Part shown: in pieces, positions 53,247 to 62,815 of the stretch
Layout of the letters: every line of letters begins with the position of its first letter
Numbering within the stretch: the first letter of the stretch is position 1
Origin: JBAYST01 sp034932745
GTDB lineage: Bacteria > Bacillota_I > Bacilli_A > RFN20 > CAG-826
Assembly: GCA_034932745.1 (NCBI GenBank)
Contig: JAYFOJ010000002.1
Location: 62,001-126,000 of the forward strand
Direction: 5' to 3'
Length of the DNA stretch: 64,000 nucleotides
Notes under the pieces: model-generated
Told to the model about the DNA's origin: nothing
The model's input: the letters and a program-made list of their open reading frames with translations, nothing else
The model's database searches: none
Position numbers and translations under genes: made by a program

Positions 53247-53894
53247 CTAGTTGTTTTTGGTGTCGTCTTGTTTTCCTTCGACTTCACCTTTGCCTCTAAA
53301 GGCCGTAAACGCCGTCATGATTATCAATTTGATATCTAACCAAAGGGACATTTTCTTTACATATTCACCATCTAGTTTGGCTTTTTCTTCAATTGGAAGA
53401 GTATCTCTTCCGTATACTTGTGCTAAACCAGAGAGACCTGGCTTCACATCGTTTGCGTGGACATTATCTCTTTCAGCGATTAAATCTTCTTGGTTAGGTA
53501 GGCATGGTCTAGGACCAATTACGCTCATTTGACCAACGAATATATTAAAAACTTGAGGAATCTCATCAAGAGATGTTTTTCTTAAAAAACGACCAATCTT
53601 GGTGATGTATTGATCTGGATTTTCTAACAAGTGGGTTGGTACATCCTTAGGAGCATCGATTTTCATTGTTCTAAACTTGTAAATCTTGAAAGGCTTTTTG
53701 TTTTTGCCTAATCGAATTTGTCTAAAAAACACTGGACCTTTGGAGGTGCACTTTACAAGTAACATTAATAATAAAATAAGCCAGCCCAAGAAAATAAATA
53801 CCAAGAGAGAGCAAATGATGTCTCCTAATCTTTTAAAAAATGTGTATATTTTTTGTGATGTTCTTAATGCGCTACTGTTTTTCATAATCTTCAT
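53247..53894 (-). CDS. Undecaprenyl-phosphate sugar-1-phosphate transferase (priming enzyme)
   Basis: 215 aa. One membrane hairpin (about 28-50) and the bacterial sugar transferase core: GPVFFRQIRLGKNKKPFKIYKFRTM, LRKTSLDEIPQVFNI, MSVIGPRP and VKPGLSGLAQVYGRD. It puts the first sugar phosphate on the lipid carrier. It lacks the large N-terminal domain of WcaJ, like EpsL/PglC forms. It is the only priming transferase in the window. A TAGTAT box is 8 bases before the ATG at 53894; a second in-frame ATG lies at 53885. Confidence 0.92.
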   Translation of the reverse strand: MKIMKNSSALRTSQKIYTFFKRLGDIICSLLVFIFLGWLILLLMLLVKCTSKGPVFFRQIRLGKNKKPFKIYKFRTMKIDAPKDVPTHLLENPDQYITKIGRFLRKTSLDEIPQVFNIFVGQMSVIGPRPCLPNQEDLIAERDNVHANDVKPGLSGLAQVYGRDTLPIEEKAKLDGEYVKKMSLWLDIKLIIMTAFTAFRGKGEVEGKQDDTKNN

Positions 53895-53954
53895 TGCTAT
53901 TGATACTACACCATTTATTTGAATTTTTTAATATAAAAATAACGTCGAATATAA

Positions 53955-54611
53955 TTACTGTAAGAATGATAGGAAATCGAACTTCAAATCATCGAAGTGT
54001 CTTTTCTTGCCTATGCCCTTAAAAACCAACAGTTTGCCTCGGTAATTTCTCTTAGTAATGAATTTAGAAGGAACAAATTCTTTGCCATTAGGCACATTAA
54101 TGTTATCGACAACATTTCCGTAAATCATTACTTTTTTGTAGGTTATGGCATTAAATAAGTTAAGTTTTTCTTGAGTGAGCATTCTCTCGGTTGATATTAC
54201 TCTAATCTTGTTATAATTGATCCTTGCTTTGCGGGAATTCCAAGAATCTCTTGCTTCCTCAATAGTACTATAATGGACAAAATTCACATAGATATCAGGA
54301 CAGTTCTCTAAAAGTGAATTTCCTTCAATCTTGCCGATTATTGAACCATCGTTCATGACGATTGAAATATCGCTATTAATATAATGTTTCAAGTTTAAAA
54401 CAAAACAATAAAAACCTGAGCCCTTAAATGAAACATTAATCGTAGGAGAAAGAAACTTTGCGCCTAAGTCGTGATATAAAATTCCACCAATACAATCTGA
54501 AGATATGATACTCACGTCTTCAAAATGGTAATCGTGTTTTAAAGTTTCTTTTTTAAGAAAAGCAATGCGCCTTTTTTCATTGAAATTCTTGATAAAGGAT
54601 TTTAATTTCAT
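53955..54611 (-). CDS. DUF1919-like polysaccharide-locus protein
   Basis: 218 aa. FEDVSIISSDCIGGILYHDL and FLSPTINVSFKGSGFYCFVLNLKHYI match the opening of DUF1919 proteins, which occur in capsule and exopolysaccharide clusters and are presumed glycosyl or acyl transferases of unknown mechanism. The C-terminus has a basic stretch. Start overlaps the GT2 stop (ATGA). Confidence 0.75.
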   Translation of the reverse strand: MKLKSFIKNFNEKRRIAFLKKETLKHDYHFEDVSIISSDCIGGILYHDLGAKFLSPTINVSFKGSGFYCFVLNLKHYINSDISIVMNDGSIIGKIEGNSLLENCPDIYVNFVHYSTIEEARDSWNSRKARINYNKIRVISTERMLTQEKLNLFNAITYKKVMIYGNVVDNINVPNGKEFVPSKFITKRNYRGKLLVFKGIGKKRHFDDLKFDFLSFLQ

Positions 54612-55372
54612 GCAACATTCCTATATTTTCTCTTACTATATAGTGCAAGACGAGACACAAAAAACCAAGATAATAAAGGTCCGAATCCAAGTTTTCGATA
54701 AACTCTTCTCGTCCATTTTATTAATGATTTTTTGTCACCATTTTTAGAGTTCGAATGGAGACGATATGTGGCTAATACTTCTTGATTTGAATATGCTGGC
54801 GAATTACTTTTGACTAGCGTAAGCCAAAACAAATAATCTTCACTTTTAAGTAAAGTGACATCAAAGTATTGTTTGCCCGTAATCGATAAATCAATCATGC
54901 TGGATAAACAAGATATATCATTGCCTTTTAGTAGTGTGTGATAAGTAATCTTCTCGCGTGGAATAAAATTCGTCGACGAATTCTCTGTATTTCGGCGATA
55001 ACCAGCCGTAATAACCGCACACTTCTTCGATTCGATGAAAGATACTTGCTTCTCTAAAAAATTAGAGTCGAGCAAATCATCTGAATCTAGAAAAACCAAA
55101 TATCTTCCCCTAGCAACACTAATTCCTTCGTTTCTAGCGGCGGATGACCCACTATTCTTTGGTAGTGTTCGGATGATAATTCGGCTTTCATCTTTAGCGA
55201 ACATTTTTGCGAGTTCTAAACTGCGATCGGTACTACAATCATCGACAATTATTAACTCCCAATCACGGCATGTTTGTGAAATGACGGATTGAATGGTTGA
55301 CGAAATATACTTTTCTGAATTAAAAAGTGGCATTACGATAGAAACAAGTTTACCGTATTTTACTTCTTCCAT
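54608..55372 (-). CDS. GT2-family glycosyltransferase
   Basis: 254 aa, GT-A fold. VSIVMPLFNSEKYISSTIQS, DDCSTDRS, LVFLDSDDLLD (DxD) and SEDYLFWLTLV. Typical inverting transferase of surface polysaccharide loci. Overlaps the upstream capG-like gene by 13 bases. Confidence 0.92.
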   Translation of the reverse strand: MEEVKYGKLVSIVMPLFNSEKYISSTIQSVISQTCRDWELIIVDDCSTDRSLELAKMFAKDESRIIIRTLPKNSGSSAARNEGISVARGRYLVFLDSDDLLDSNFLEKQVSFIESKKCAVITAGYRRNTENSSTNFIPREKITYHTLLKGNDISCLSSMIDLSITGKQYFDVTLLKSEDYLFWLTLVKSNSPAYSNQEVLATYRLHSNSKNGDKKSLIKWTRRVYRKLGFGPLLSWFFVSRLALYSKRKYRNVA

Positions 55373-56478
55373 ATTTCCTTATTTACTAAATCAATTTTTG
55401 TTTTGATGTGGTTTACTACTCGTTTAGAAACATCCTCTACGTCATAATTTTCTGGGCATTTTGCATTTCTATAGATGGCTAGTTCCTTCTCGATTGCAAC
55501 CATTATTTCTTTTTCTGCAATACCGGATACAACAATTGATCCAGCTTCAACGCCTTCTGGACGTTCTGTTGAAGTACGAATCAAAACAGCTGGAAAGTGT
55601 CTCATCCAAGATTCTTCGGTGAGAGTTCCACTATCCGATAATACAATAAATGCGTTCTCTTGCAATTTCACATACTCCAAAAACCCAAACGGTTTCAAAC
55701 TTCTAATAAGCGGATGCATTTTAAAATTACGCTTCTCAATCATTTTTCTTGTTCGTGGATGAGTAGAAAATAAAACTGGCATCTTATATTTTTCAGCGAC
55801 TGCATTAATTGCGTTCATTAACGAAAAGAAATTCTTTTCTATGTCGATATTCTCTTCGCGATGCGAGGAAACAACGATATATTTACCTTTTTCGACACCC
55901 ATATCATTTAATACGTTTGATTTTTCAATATCGGTATTGTGGGCATTTAAAACTTCAAGCATTGGAGTTCCAGTAATAAAGGTGAACTTGGGATCTAGAC
56001 CCTCTCTCATAAGGTTTGCGTAAGCATGTTCTGTATATGGAAGATTTATGTCTGATATATGATCAACAATCTTACGATTAATAGTTTCTGGAACATTCCA
56101 GTCACCGCAACGATTGCCGGCTTCCATATGAAAAATCGGCAACTTCAAACGTTTTGCCGGAATTGCGCATAGAGCACTATTGGTATCTCCCAAAATAAGA
56201 ACGGCATCTGGTTTTAACTCTGATAGTAAATCATAAGACTTAGAAATAGCATTTCCAATCGTCTCTCCTAAGTTTTTTCCGGCACAATTAAGATAATAAT
56301 CAGGGGCTCTTAGTCCTAATTCTTCAAAGAAAATTTGATTTAGTTCATAGTCATAGTTTTGTCCTGTATGCACTAAAATGTGTTCAAATTCTTTATCGCA
56401 AGCTTTTATAACTTCGCATAACCTTATAATTTCTGGACGCGTTCCTAGGATGGTAACTAATTTAATTTTCTTATTCAT
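55360..56478 (-). CDS. capG: UDP-HexNAc 2-epimerase (WecB/CapG family)
   Basis: 372 aa. GTRPEIIRLCEVI opening, HTGQNYDYELNQIFF, GDTNSALCAIPAKRL, HMEAGNRCGD, and SDSGTLTEES, all typical of non-hydrolysing 2-epimerases. Directly downstream of capE and capF it should complete UDP-L-FucNAc formation. Without that context it could equally be called WecB/MnaA. Confidence 0.88.
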   Translation of the reverse strand: MNKKIKLVTILGTRPEIIRLCEVIKACDKEFEHILVHTGQNYDYELNQIFFEELGLRAPDYYLNCAGKNLGETIGNAISKSYDLLSELKPDAVLILGDTNSALCAIPAKRLKLPIFHMEAGNRCGDWNVPETINRKIVDHISDINLPYTEHAYANLMREGLDPKFTFITGTPMLEVLNAHNTDIEKSNVLNDMGVEKGKYIVVSSHREENIDIEKNFFSLMNAINAVAEKYKMPVLFSTHPRTRKMIEKRNFKMHPLIRSLKPFGFLEYVKLQENAFIVLSDSGTLTEESWMRHFPAVLIRTSTERPEGVEAGSIVVSGIAEKEIMVAIEKELAIYRNAKCPENYDVEDVSKRVVNHIKTKIDLVNKEIWKK

Positions 56479-56480
56479 TG

Positions 56481-57590
56481 TTAAACCTCTTCAAAGTAAG
56501 TATCTGGATTATTCGGATCAAACTGTTCATTTGACCACATGATTGTAACGGAATTTGTTTTTCCTATGTTGGTGATACTATGAGTATAACCAGGAGGTAT
56601 ATCTATAACTTCAAGTTTTTCTCCGGAAACTTTGTATTCTATAACTTCTTTCGAATCAACTTTTCTAAATCTTATTAGACATTCACCTGATACAGTCAGA
56701 AATTTTTCGTTTTTTGTGTGATGGTAATGATTGCCTTTAGTGATTCCTGGATTTGCAATATTAACCGATACTTGGCCGTTTTCTGGAGTCCGCAAGAATT
56801 CTGTAAACGATCCACGACTATCGACATGCATGTTAAGCGGATAGGAAAAGTTTTTCTCTGATAAATAGCTCAAATACGTAGCGTACAGTTTCTTTTCAAA
56901 TTCGTTTTTTGTCGAAGGAGCATTCATATTCGTTCTACTATTTTTAAATGCGTTTAACATATCGCTAAGCATGCCGAGTGAAACATCGTAAATCGGTAAA
57001 ACTTCCTGCAAAACCCGGCTATCTTTGGTAATTTTACCTTCGATAAGAAATAGCCATTCTTTACAAATATCATCAATGTAAACGTAATGAACAACATAGT
57101 TAGGATCACGTACTTCAATAGGCAAATCATTGGCAATGTTATAGCAAAATGTTGCTAGAGCAGAGTTATAATTTGGGCGACACCACTTGCCAAAAACGTT
57201 TGATAGACGATAAACATAGACTAGATTCTTCGATTCTTTTTGAAATAAGAGAAGATAATCTTCTGCCATTTTTTTGGACTTTCCGTAATCATTATCTAGT
57301 TCGGCTTGAATACTGCTCGAATATATTAATGGTATTTTTCTATTCGATTGCTTAATTAAATCGACTATTTTTTTGGTAAAATTCGTATTACCATCGTAGA
57401 ATTCCTGTTTATTCAAAGGACGATTAATACCGGCTAAATGAACGATAAAATCTGCTTCTTTCAAAGCATTTACAAGAGTAGCATCGTTATCTGCTGCATC
57501 AAATCCTATGACAGTATGTCCAGAACTTTTGAGCCATAGAGATAAATTCCTACCAATAAAACCATTCGAACCAGTAATTAATACTTTCAT
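56481..57590 (-). CDS. capF: UDP-2-acetamido-2,6-dideoxy-hexos-4-ulose reductase (CapF/WbjC)
   Basis: 369-aa two-domain protein. Residues 1-240 are an SDR with GSNGFIGRNLSLWLK and YGKSKKMAEDYLL. Residues about 255-369 are a cupin with GITKGNHYHHTKNEKF and IPPGYTHSI, the metal-binding histidines of CapF. This SDR-cupin fusion is specific to the FucNAc pathway. Overlaps capE by 4 bases. Confidence 0.93.
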   Translation of the reverse strand: MKVLITGSNGFIGRNLSLWLKSSGHTVIGFDAADNDATLVNALKEADFIVHLAGINRPLNKQEFYDGNTNFTKKIVDLIKQSNRKIPLIYSSSIQAELDNDYGKSKKMAEDYLLLFQKESKNLVYVYRLSNVFGKWCRPNYNSALATFCYNIANDLPIEVRDPNYVVHYVYIDDICKEWLFLIEGKITKDSRVLQEVLPIYDVSLGMLSDMLNAFKNSRTNMNAPSTKNEFEKKLYATYLSYLSEKNFSYPLNMHVDSRGSFTEFLRTPENGQVSVNIANPGITKGNHYHHTKNEKFLTVSGECLIRFRKVDSKEVIEYKVSGEKLEVIDIPPGYTHSITNIGKTNSVTIMWSNEQFDPNNPDTYFEEV

Positions 57591-58600
57591 TTTTTCTTAT
57601 ATCCTTTGAACAAATCCAAACGAAGCAACTGCTTTTTCATTCCAGCGACGTCTAATCTGTCGGTGTTGTGTGAATGATATGATTCACCAAGATTTAAATG
57701 TCGATCACCTTTTTCGACAAATTTATCGTAATTTAAATCCCTGTTGTCGGCATAAATTCTAAAGAATCCTGGTAAAGATTCAGCACGCAACATTTCTTCT
57801 TGAGTAACCAAAACCTCGTATAGTTTTTCTCCATGACGTGTTCCGATATATGCCTTCCCTGTTTTAGAACCGGTGAGTTCAATAACTGCATCTGCTAATG
57901 TTTCAATCGTCGCAGCTGGCGCTTTTTGCACAAACAAATCGCCTTGTGTTCCGTGTTCAAATGCATATAAAACCAAATCAACTGCATCCTCAAGTGTCAT
58001 CATAAATCTTGTCATCTCGGGATTTGTAATTGTAATAGGTTTACCAGCGGCAATCTGATCAAGAAACAATGGTATTACGCTTCCACGAGATGCCATAACG
58101 TTTCCATATCTGGTTAGACAAAGAACCGTGTCTCCGGGTAGCATTTGTCTGCTTCTAGCGATCACATTCTTTTCCATTAGTGCTTTTGTTATTCCCATAG
58201 CGTTAATTGGATACGCAGCCTTATCTGTCGACAAAAATATTGCCTTTTTGACGTGATTTTCTACGCATGCAGTGATTACATTATTGCTTCCTAGAACATT
58301 TGTCTTAACTGCTTCCATTGGATAGAATTCGCAAGAAGGAACTTGTTTTAATGCAGCGGCGTGAAAAACATAGTCCACTCCTTTAAAAGCCCCTACGATT
58401 GAACTATAGTCTCTAACATCACCAATGTAGAATTTGAGTTTTTCGTTGTTATATACTTTTCTCATATCGTCTTGCTTTTTCTCATCGCGAGACAAAATGC
58501 GAATTTCTTTAATTCCAGTCTTTAAAAAACGATCGACGACAGCATGACCAAAAGAGCCAGTGCCTCCAGTAACCAATAGTATTTTCCCGTTAAAATCCAT
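57587..58600 (-). CDS. capE: UDP-GlcNAc 4,6-dehydratase (inverting), CapE
   Basis: 337 aa. GGTGSFGHAVVDRFLK, VFHAAALKQVPSCEFYPMEAVKTN and STDKAAYPINAMGITKALME (catalytic Lys/Asp region) match CapE/FlaA1-type cytosolic dehydratases. First step from UDP-GlcNAc towards UDP-L-FucNAc. I start at ATG 58600 with AGGTGG upstream; the GTG at 58609 lies inside that ribosome site. Confidence 0.93.
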   Translation of the reverse strand: MDFNGKILLVTGGTGSFGHAVVDRFLKTGIKEIRILSRDEKKQDDMRKVYNNEKLKFYIGDVRDYSSIVGAFKGVDYVFHAAALKQVPSCEFYPMEAVKTNVLGSNNVITACVENHVKKAIFLSTDKAAYPINAMGITKALMEKNVIARSRQMLPGDTVLCLTRYGNVMASRGSVIPLFLDQIAAGKPITITNPEMTRFMMTLEDAVDLVLYAFEHGTQGDLFVQKAPAATIETLADAVIELTGSKTGKAYIGTRHGEKLYEVLVTQEEMLRAESLPGFFRIYADNRDLNYDKFVEKGDRHLNLGESYHSHNTDRLDVAGMKKQLLRLDLFKGYKKK

Positions 58601-58685
58601 ATTAACCACCTGTTCTTTTTTACTTTTAATCCATTATAAACTATAATTTTATTTATTGAAATAAAACATAAGAGAAGAAACACTC

Positions 58686-59498
58686 ATGATTAAACTAGGC
58701 GCAATTATCGTCACTATAAATAAATCGAAAGATGAACTGCTTGAAATTATTAAGCATTCTAATCTTTCCATTCCTTTTGTTTTAAGAAATCAACATACAA
58801 AAACGCCTGTAAAGGAAGAAGAGTACAAAGTTGGAAATGGATTAATTATTGAAGCTAACGACAAGGGCGCTAGCGTTAATAGAAATCGTGCAATAGAGAA
58901 GTTAGAATGCGATTATTTTTTGATGTTAGATGATGACATTCGAGTAGTCAATAACGCAATCGATGAGATCTCTAGTTTCTTAAGTACAAACTCAAATTAC
59001 GACTGCTTGGCATTTAATGTTGCATCAGAAAATCCTAATAGACCACAAAAACAAATTGAAAAAGGTGGAGAGCCAAAATCATTTTTTGATATTTCCTTTT
59101 TCGGACCTTGTCATCTATGCGTCAGTAAAAAGTTTATTGAGGAAAAGAAAGTATATTTTGATGAACTTTTTGGACCAGGAACAAAGTATCCGGTCGGAGA
59201 AGATTCAGAATTCGTGAAAAGATTGTTCGATAGTGGCGCTAAGTTTTATCGAATTCCAAAGGTTTATCTATCGGCAAAACAAGAAGAATCTACATATTTC
59301 TCACAATTAGACAAAAATACATTTTTAAAGTCAGCTGGAATTACATATTACTTGATGTATGGCAAAAAATGGCCAATTTTTCTTACGCGCAGAATGTTTA
59401 AAAAGAAGAGTTTTCGATTTTTACATAATATTCTCGTTGCGAAAAAAGGTATCCGTGAATATAAGAGGATGAAAAACAATGAAAATACTTCAGATTAG
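58686..59498 (+). CDS. GT-A glycosyltransferase
   Basis: 270 aa. KLGAIIVTINKS opening, GASVNRNRAIEKLECDYFLMLDDDI with the DxD motif, and GPGTKYPVGEDSEFVKRL. Divergent from capE with an 85-base promoter region between them. AGAGAAG ribosome site. Overlaps the next gene by 20 bases, so a three-gene operon. Confidence 0.85.
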   Translation: MIKLGAIIVTINKSKDELLEIIKHSNLSIPFVLRNQHTKTPVKEEEYKVGNGLIIEANDKGASVNRNRAIEKLECDYFLMLDDDIRVVNNAIDEISSFLSTNSNYDCLAFNVASENPNRPQKQIEKGGEPKSFFDISFFGPCHLCVSKKFIEEKKVYFDELFGPGTKYPVGEDSEFVKRLFDSGAKFYRIPKVYLSAKQEESTYFSQLDKNTFLKSAGITYYLMYGKKWPIFLTRRMFKKKSFRFLHNILVAKKGIREYKRMKNNENTSD

Positions 59499-60699
59499 TG
59501 CAGTTTATAAGCAAGGCAGTGTTGGAAAAATTGTCTCTGACATCCACAATTATTTATTAAAACAAGGTGTAGAATCTTATGTTTGCTATGGGGTAAAGAA
59601 CAAGAACGTTGAACCCGCAAATAATGTGATGAGATGTGGTACTGAGTTTTTAAGACAAACTAATCATGTTAGACACTATTTAACTGGGATGGAGATGGAT
59701 GGTTGTCATTACTCTACTCAGCAATTCATTAAGAAAATTAAAGAGATTAAACCCGATATTGTCCACGTGCATTGCATGAACGACTATTACTTAAATTCAC
59801 TCAAATTATTAAAGTTTTTGGGTGAGAACAAGATTAAGACTATTTTTACACTACACTGCGAACATTCATACACCGGAAGTTGCGGATATGCTTTAAATTG
59901 CGATAAGTGGAAAAATGGTGGCTGTGATAATCATTGTCACTTCTTCAATGAGGATAGAAATTCTCTTTTCCCACTTTTTGATAGATCAAGAAAAATGTGG
60001 TTAAGAATGAATAAGGCGTTTTCGTATTTTGAAAACAATAATGTTCATTTCTGCTCGTGCACACCATGGCTAGATAAAAGATTGTCTGAATCAACAATTC
60101 TTTCTAGGTTCACTAATCATACAGTCATATTTAACGGAGCCGATTCCGAAGTGTATAAAGTATATGGCAATTTAGTAAAAAACGAAGAAAACAGGAAAAC
60201 AATTTTGTATGTATGTCCTAGGTTCACCGACCCAATAAAAGGTGCAACACAGATCAATGAAATAGCTAAAAGATTTTTAAATGATGAGAGCATATCCTTC
60301 AGACTTGCAGGCAGAGTTCCTCAAGATTATAAATTCGAGAGCAACATAACAACTATTGGACCTCGATATAATACCGATTTAGCAAAAGAATATTCCAACG
60401 CAGATGTCTCCATCATGCTAAGTAAGGCCGAATGCTTCCCGATGGTCTGTGTTGAATCAGTTTTGTGTGGCACAAAAGTTGTCGCTTTCAAATGTGGCGG
60501 ACCAGACGAAGCTTATAGTCCTGATTTAGTTAGATTTGTCGAGCAAAAAGATTACGATGGTTTCGCCGCTACAATTCAGGAGATACTTAATAGTGGATAT
60601 GATAAAAGTAGTATTGAAAAGACTGCAAAAAGCCTATATTCGCAAGACGTGATGGCAAAAGGGTATTACGATACTTATATTAATTTTTTGGGTAAATAA
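59479..60699 (+). CDS. GT4-family glycosyltransferase
   Basis: 406 aa, GT-B. VHVHCMNDYYLNSLKLLKFL, a Cys-rich acceptor loop (HCEHSYTGSCGYALNC, then GGCDNHCHFF) and SKAECFPMVCVESVLCGTK (EX7E). The Cys-rich loop also occurs in the GT at 18131-19339. AGAGGATG before the ATG acts as ribosome site. Confidence 0.9.
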   Translation: MKILQISAVYKQGSVGKIVSDIHNYLLKQGVESYVCYGVKNKNVEPANNVMRCGTEFLRQTNHVRHYLTGMEMDGCHYSTQQFIKKIKEIKPDIVHVHCMNDYYLNSLKLLKFLGENKIKTIFTLHCEHSYTGSCGYALNCDKWKNGGCDNHCHFFNEDRNSLFPLFDRSRKMWLRMNKAFSYFENNNVHFCSCTPWLDKRLSESTILSRFTNHTVIFNGADSEVYKVYGNLVKNEENRKTILYVCPRFTDPIKGATQINEIAKRFLNDESISFRLAGRVPQDYKFESNITTIGPRYNTDLAKEYSNADVSIMLSKAECFPMVCVESVLCGTKVVAFKCGGPDEAYSPDLVRFVEQKDYDGFAATIQEILNSGYDKSSIEKTAKSLYSQDVMAKGYYDTYINFLGK

Positions 60700-60700
60700 A

Positions 60701-61996
60701 ATGAAAATACTATTGCTTTCTAATAATCCTATTTCGCGAACAAATTCTAACGGAAAAACAATCGGTAATCTCTTGTCCAATTTTAGTAAGGAAGAGATTT
60801 GCAATTTTTTCATCACGGATGATAACAAGGACGAGACACATTGCACTTCATTTTTTGCATTCTCGACCAAAGACGTAATTAAGTCGTTTTTTACTTTTAA
60901 GAAAATAGGTAATATATGCCAAAATCAATGCGAATCGCCGTCAAACGTCCATTTAAATAACGTTAATAGAGGCACATTTAAGAAGACTGCATTTAAAATG
61001 CTAATAAGAAATATGATGTATAGACGTGCAGTCAAGCAAAAGTCATTTACTGCTTGGTTAGCCGAACAAAAAATTGACATCGTGATACTGCAAGCCGGTG
61101 ATTTGCCATTTTTCTACGATTTAGCAGTTCTAATTTCTAAAAAATGCAATGTACCATTTATGATATATTCCACCGAAGAATATCCATTTAAAGAGTACGA
61201 TTATTTTAAGAGAAAACTTCATGCTGGTCTTTTTTATAATATGTTCCATAACAAATTACGGAAAAGCGCAGCCAGAGCCTACTATCACTCAACAAAATCC
61301 CTATTTCTTACTGATGATTTAAAACAGTTATATATCGAGCGTTTTTCGTTGAAGAACGCTGAGACAATTTATAATTCTTATGATGTAAATCTAAGTAGCA
61401 ATGATCAAGTATCTAGTAATGATGAAAACTTGGTAATTACATATTGTGGTAATTTAGATAATAAAAGATGGAAGGGCATTGTTGAAATTGCGGCGGTAAT
61501 AAATTCAATCGATCGCAAATTCATCATCGACGTCTACGGTAAGTGTTTTGATGAAGATGGCATTTATGAACTCAGGAACAATATCGCGATTAGGTATCAT
61601 GGTTTTGTTGCATACGATGAATACATCAAAATAACAAAATCCACCGATATTATTCTCTATACTGAATCGAACGATTTTTATTCTAGTATAGATTTGAAAT
61701 ATGCATTCTCAACAAAAATTCCTGACTCGCTTTTTACTGGTAAACCTTTTGTTTGCTATCTTCCAAAAGGACTATCGTCATCAAAGTATTTATTGGAAAA
61801 TAAATGCGCGTATGTAAGCGACAATATTGAAGAATTAGGAAAACAGTTTAGACAGATTATTAATTCGAAGCACGAAAACAAAGAAATGAATATATACAAA
61901 AATAATGCAATATTAGTTTCTTCACTAAATCATGACCCTAGCAAAAACTCTGCAAAAATCGAACAACTAATTAGAAGCATAACTACCAAATCTTAA
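60701..61996 (+). CDS. Glycosyltransferase, GT-B type
   Basis: 431 aa. KILLLSNNPISRTNSNGKT opening; C-terminal domain with ITYCGNLDNKRWKGI and STDIILYTESNDFYSS followed by AFSTKIPDSLFTGKPFVCYL. The last blocks match the GT at 20152-21441, marking a paralogue. Convergent with, and overlapping, licD by 14 bases. Confidence 0.82.
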   Translation: MKILLLSNNPISRTNSNGKTIGNLLSNFSKEEICNFFITDDNKDETHCTSFFAFSTKDVIKSFFTFKKIGNICQNQCESPSNVHLNNVNRGTFKKTAFKMLIRNMMYRRAVKQKSFTAWLAEQKIDIVILQAGDLPFFYDLAVLISKKCNVPFMIYSTEEYPFKEYDYFKRKLHAGLFYNMFHNKLRKSAARAYYHSTKSLFLTDDLKQLYIERFSLKNAETIYNSYDVNLSSNDQVSSNDENLVITYCGNLDNKRWKGIVEIAAVINSIDRKFIIDVYGKCFDEDGIYELRNNIAIRYHGFVAYDEYIKITKSTDIILYTESNDFYSSIDLKYAFSTKIPDSLFTGKPFVCYLPKGLSSSKYLLENKCAYVSDNIEELGKQFRQIINSKHENKEMNIYKNNAILVSSLNHDPSKNSAKIEQLIRSITTKS

Positions 61997-62810
61997 AATC
62001 TGCGACAGGATGATTTGTTATTCTTTTTTCTACTGGAGGTAACTCCATATAATTACCATAATGTGTTTTTAATACATTATCCCAATTAACCGGGACTAAT
62101 ACGTTCATATTTTCAAAAGACCACTCGATTCCGCTAGAGAAATCGGTTTTATTGAAAACTAGCTTAAATGAGAATAATCCACAAGCCAAATACTTACTCT
62201 TAGCATATTGGTGTCTGATCACAAATTCTTCCCTTTTTTTGGTCAATTCAGGAATTGATAAGTGATTATAAGGCATGGCGATTAAAAACTTAAAAAATCT
62301 TTTTAGTATTGATTCTTTTTCGTGAAGATTGAATTTCTTGTTAATCGGTATATTGTATCTATATATTTTCAGATTATAAAAGAATCTTTTTAGTCTTGAT
62401 TCTGGAACTGAATTTAGAGGAAAAATATCCAAGAATATTCCGTGATTAATATTTGAATTCAATACCGACAATTCTAGAAAAACTGATTTGTTGTCTCTAA
62501 TCTTAATAAACGGTAATAAATACTCTGGGTCAGTTTTGTGTGTCTGAATGAAATAATCAGGACCCATCTCTGTTCCAGTCATGTTTAATAGTTTATTATA
62601 ATCATCTCGTGGCATGCAAACATCTATGTCGTCGTCCCAAGGAATGAACCCTTTGTGTCTAATGGCGCCTAGAAGAGAACCGCCAAACATGAAATATCTC
62701 AGCTTGTTTGCCTCGCAAAACGAAGTAAAAGCGTGAAGAATCTCTAGTTCTCTCTTTTTCAATTGCTCTGTTTCTAATGCTGTTAATATGTGAGATTTTT
62801 GATTTTCCAT
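61983..62810 (-). CDS. LicD-family phosphotransferase
   Basis: 275 aa. FMFGGSLLGAIRHKGFIPWDDDID followed by VCMPRDDY is the nucleotidyltransferase signature of LicD, with the DxD metal site. Family members transfer phosphocholine, ribitol phosphate or similar groups from a CDP donor to surface glycans. No licA/B/C choline genes are in the window, so the donor is unknown. Confidence 0.92.
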   Translation of the reverse strand: MENQKSHILTALETEQLKKRELEILHAFTSFCEANKLRYFMFGGSLLGAIRHKGFIPWDDDIDVCMPRDDYNKLLNMTGTEMGPDYFIQTHKTDPEYLLPFIKIRDNKSVFLELSVLNSNINHGIFLDIFPLNSVPESRLKRFFYNLKIYRYNIPINKKFNLHEKESILKRFFKFLIAMPYNHLSIPELTKKREEFVIRHQYAKSKYLACGLFSFKLVFNKTDFSSGIEWSFENMNVLVPVNWDNVLKTHYGNYMELPPVEKRITNHPVADFKIW

Positions 62811-62815
62811 ATTTA

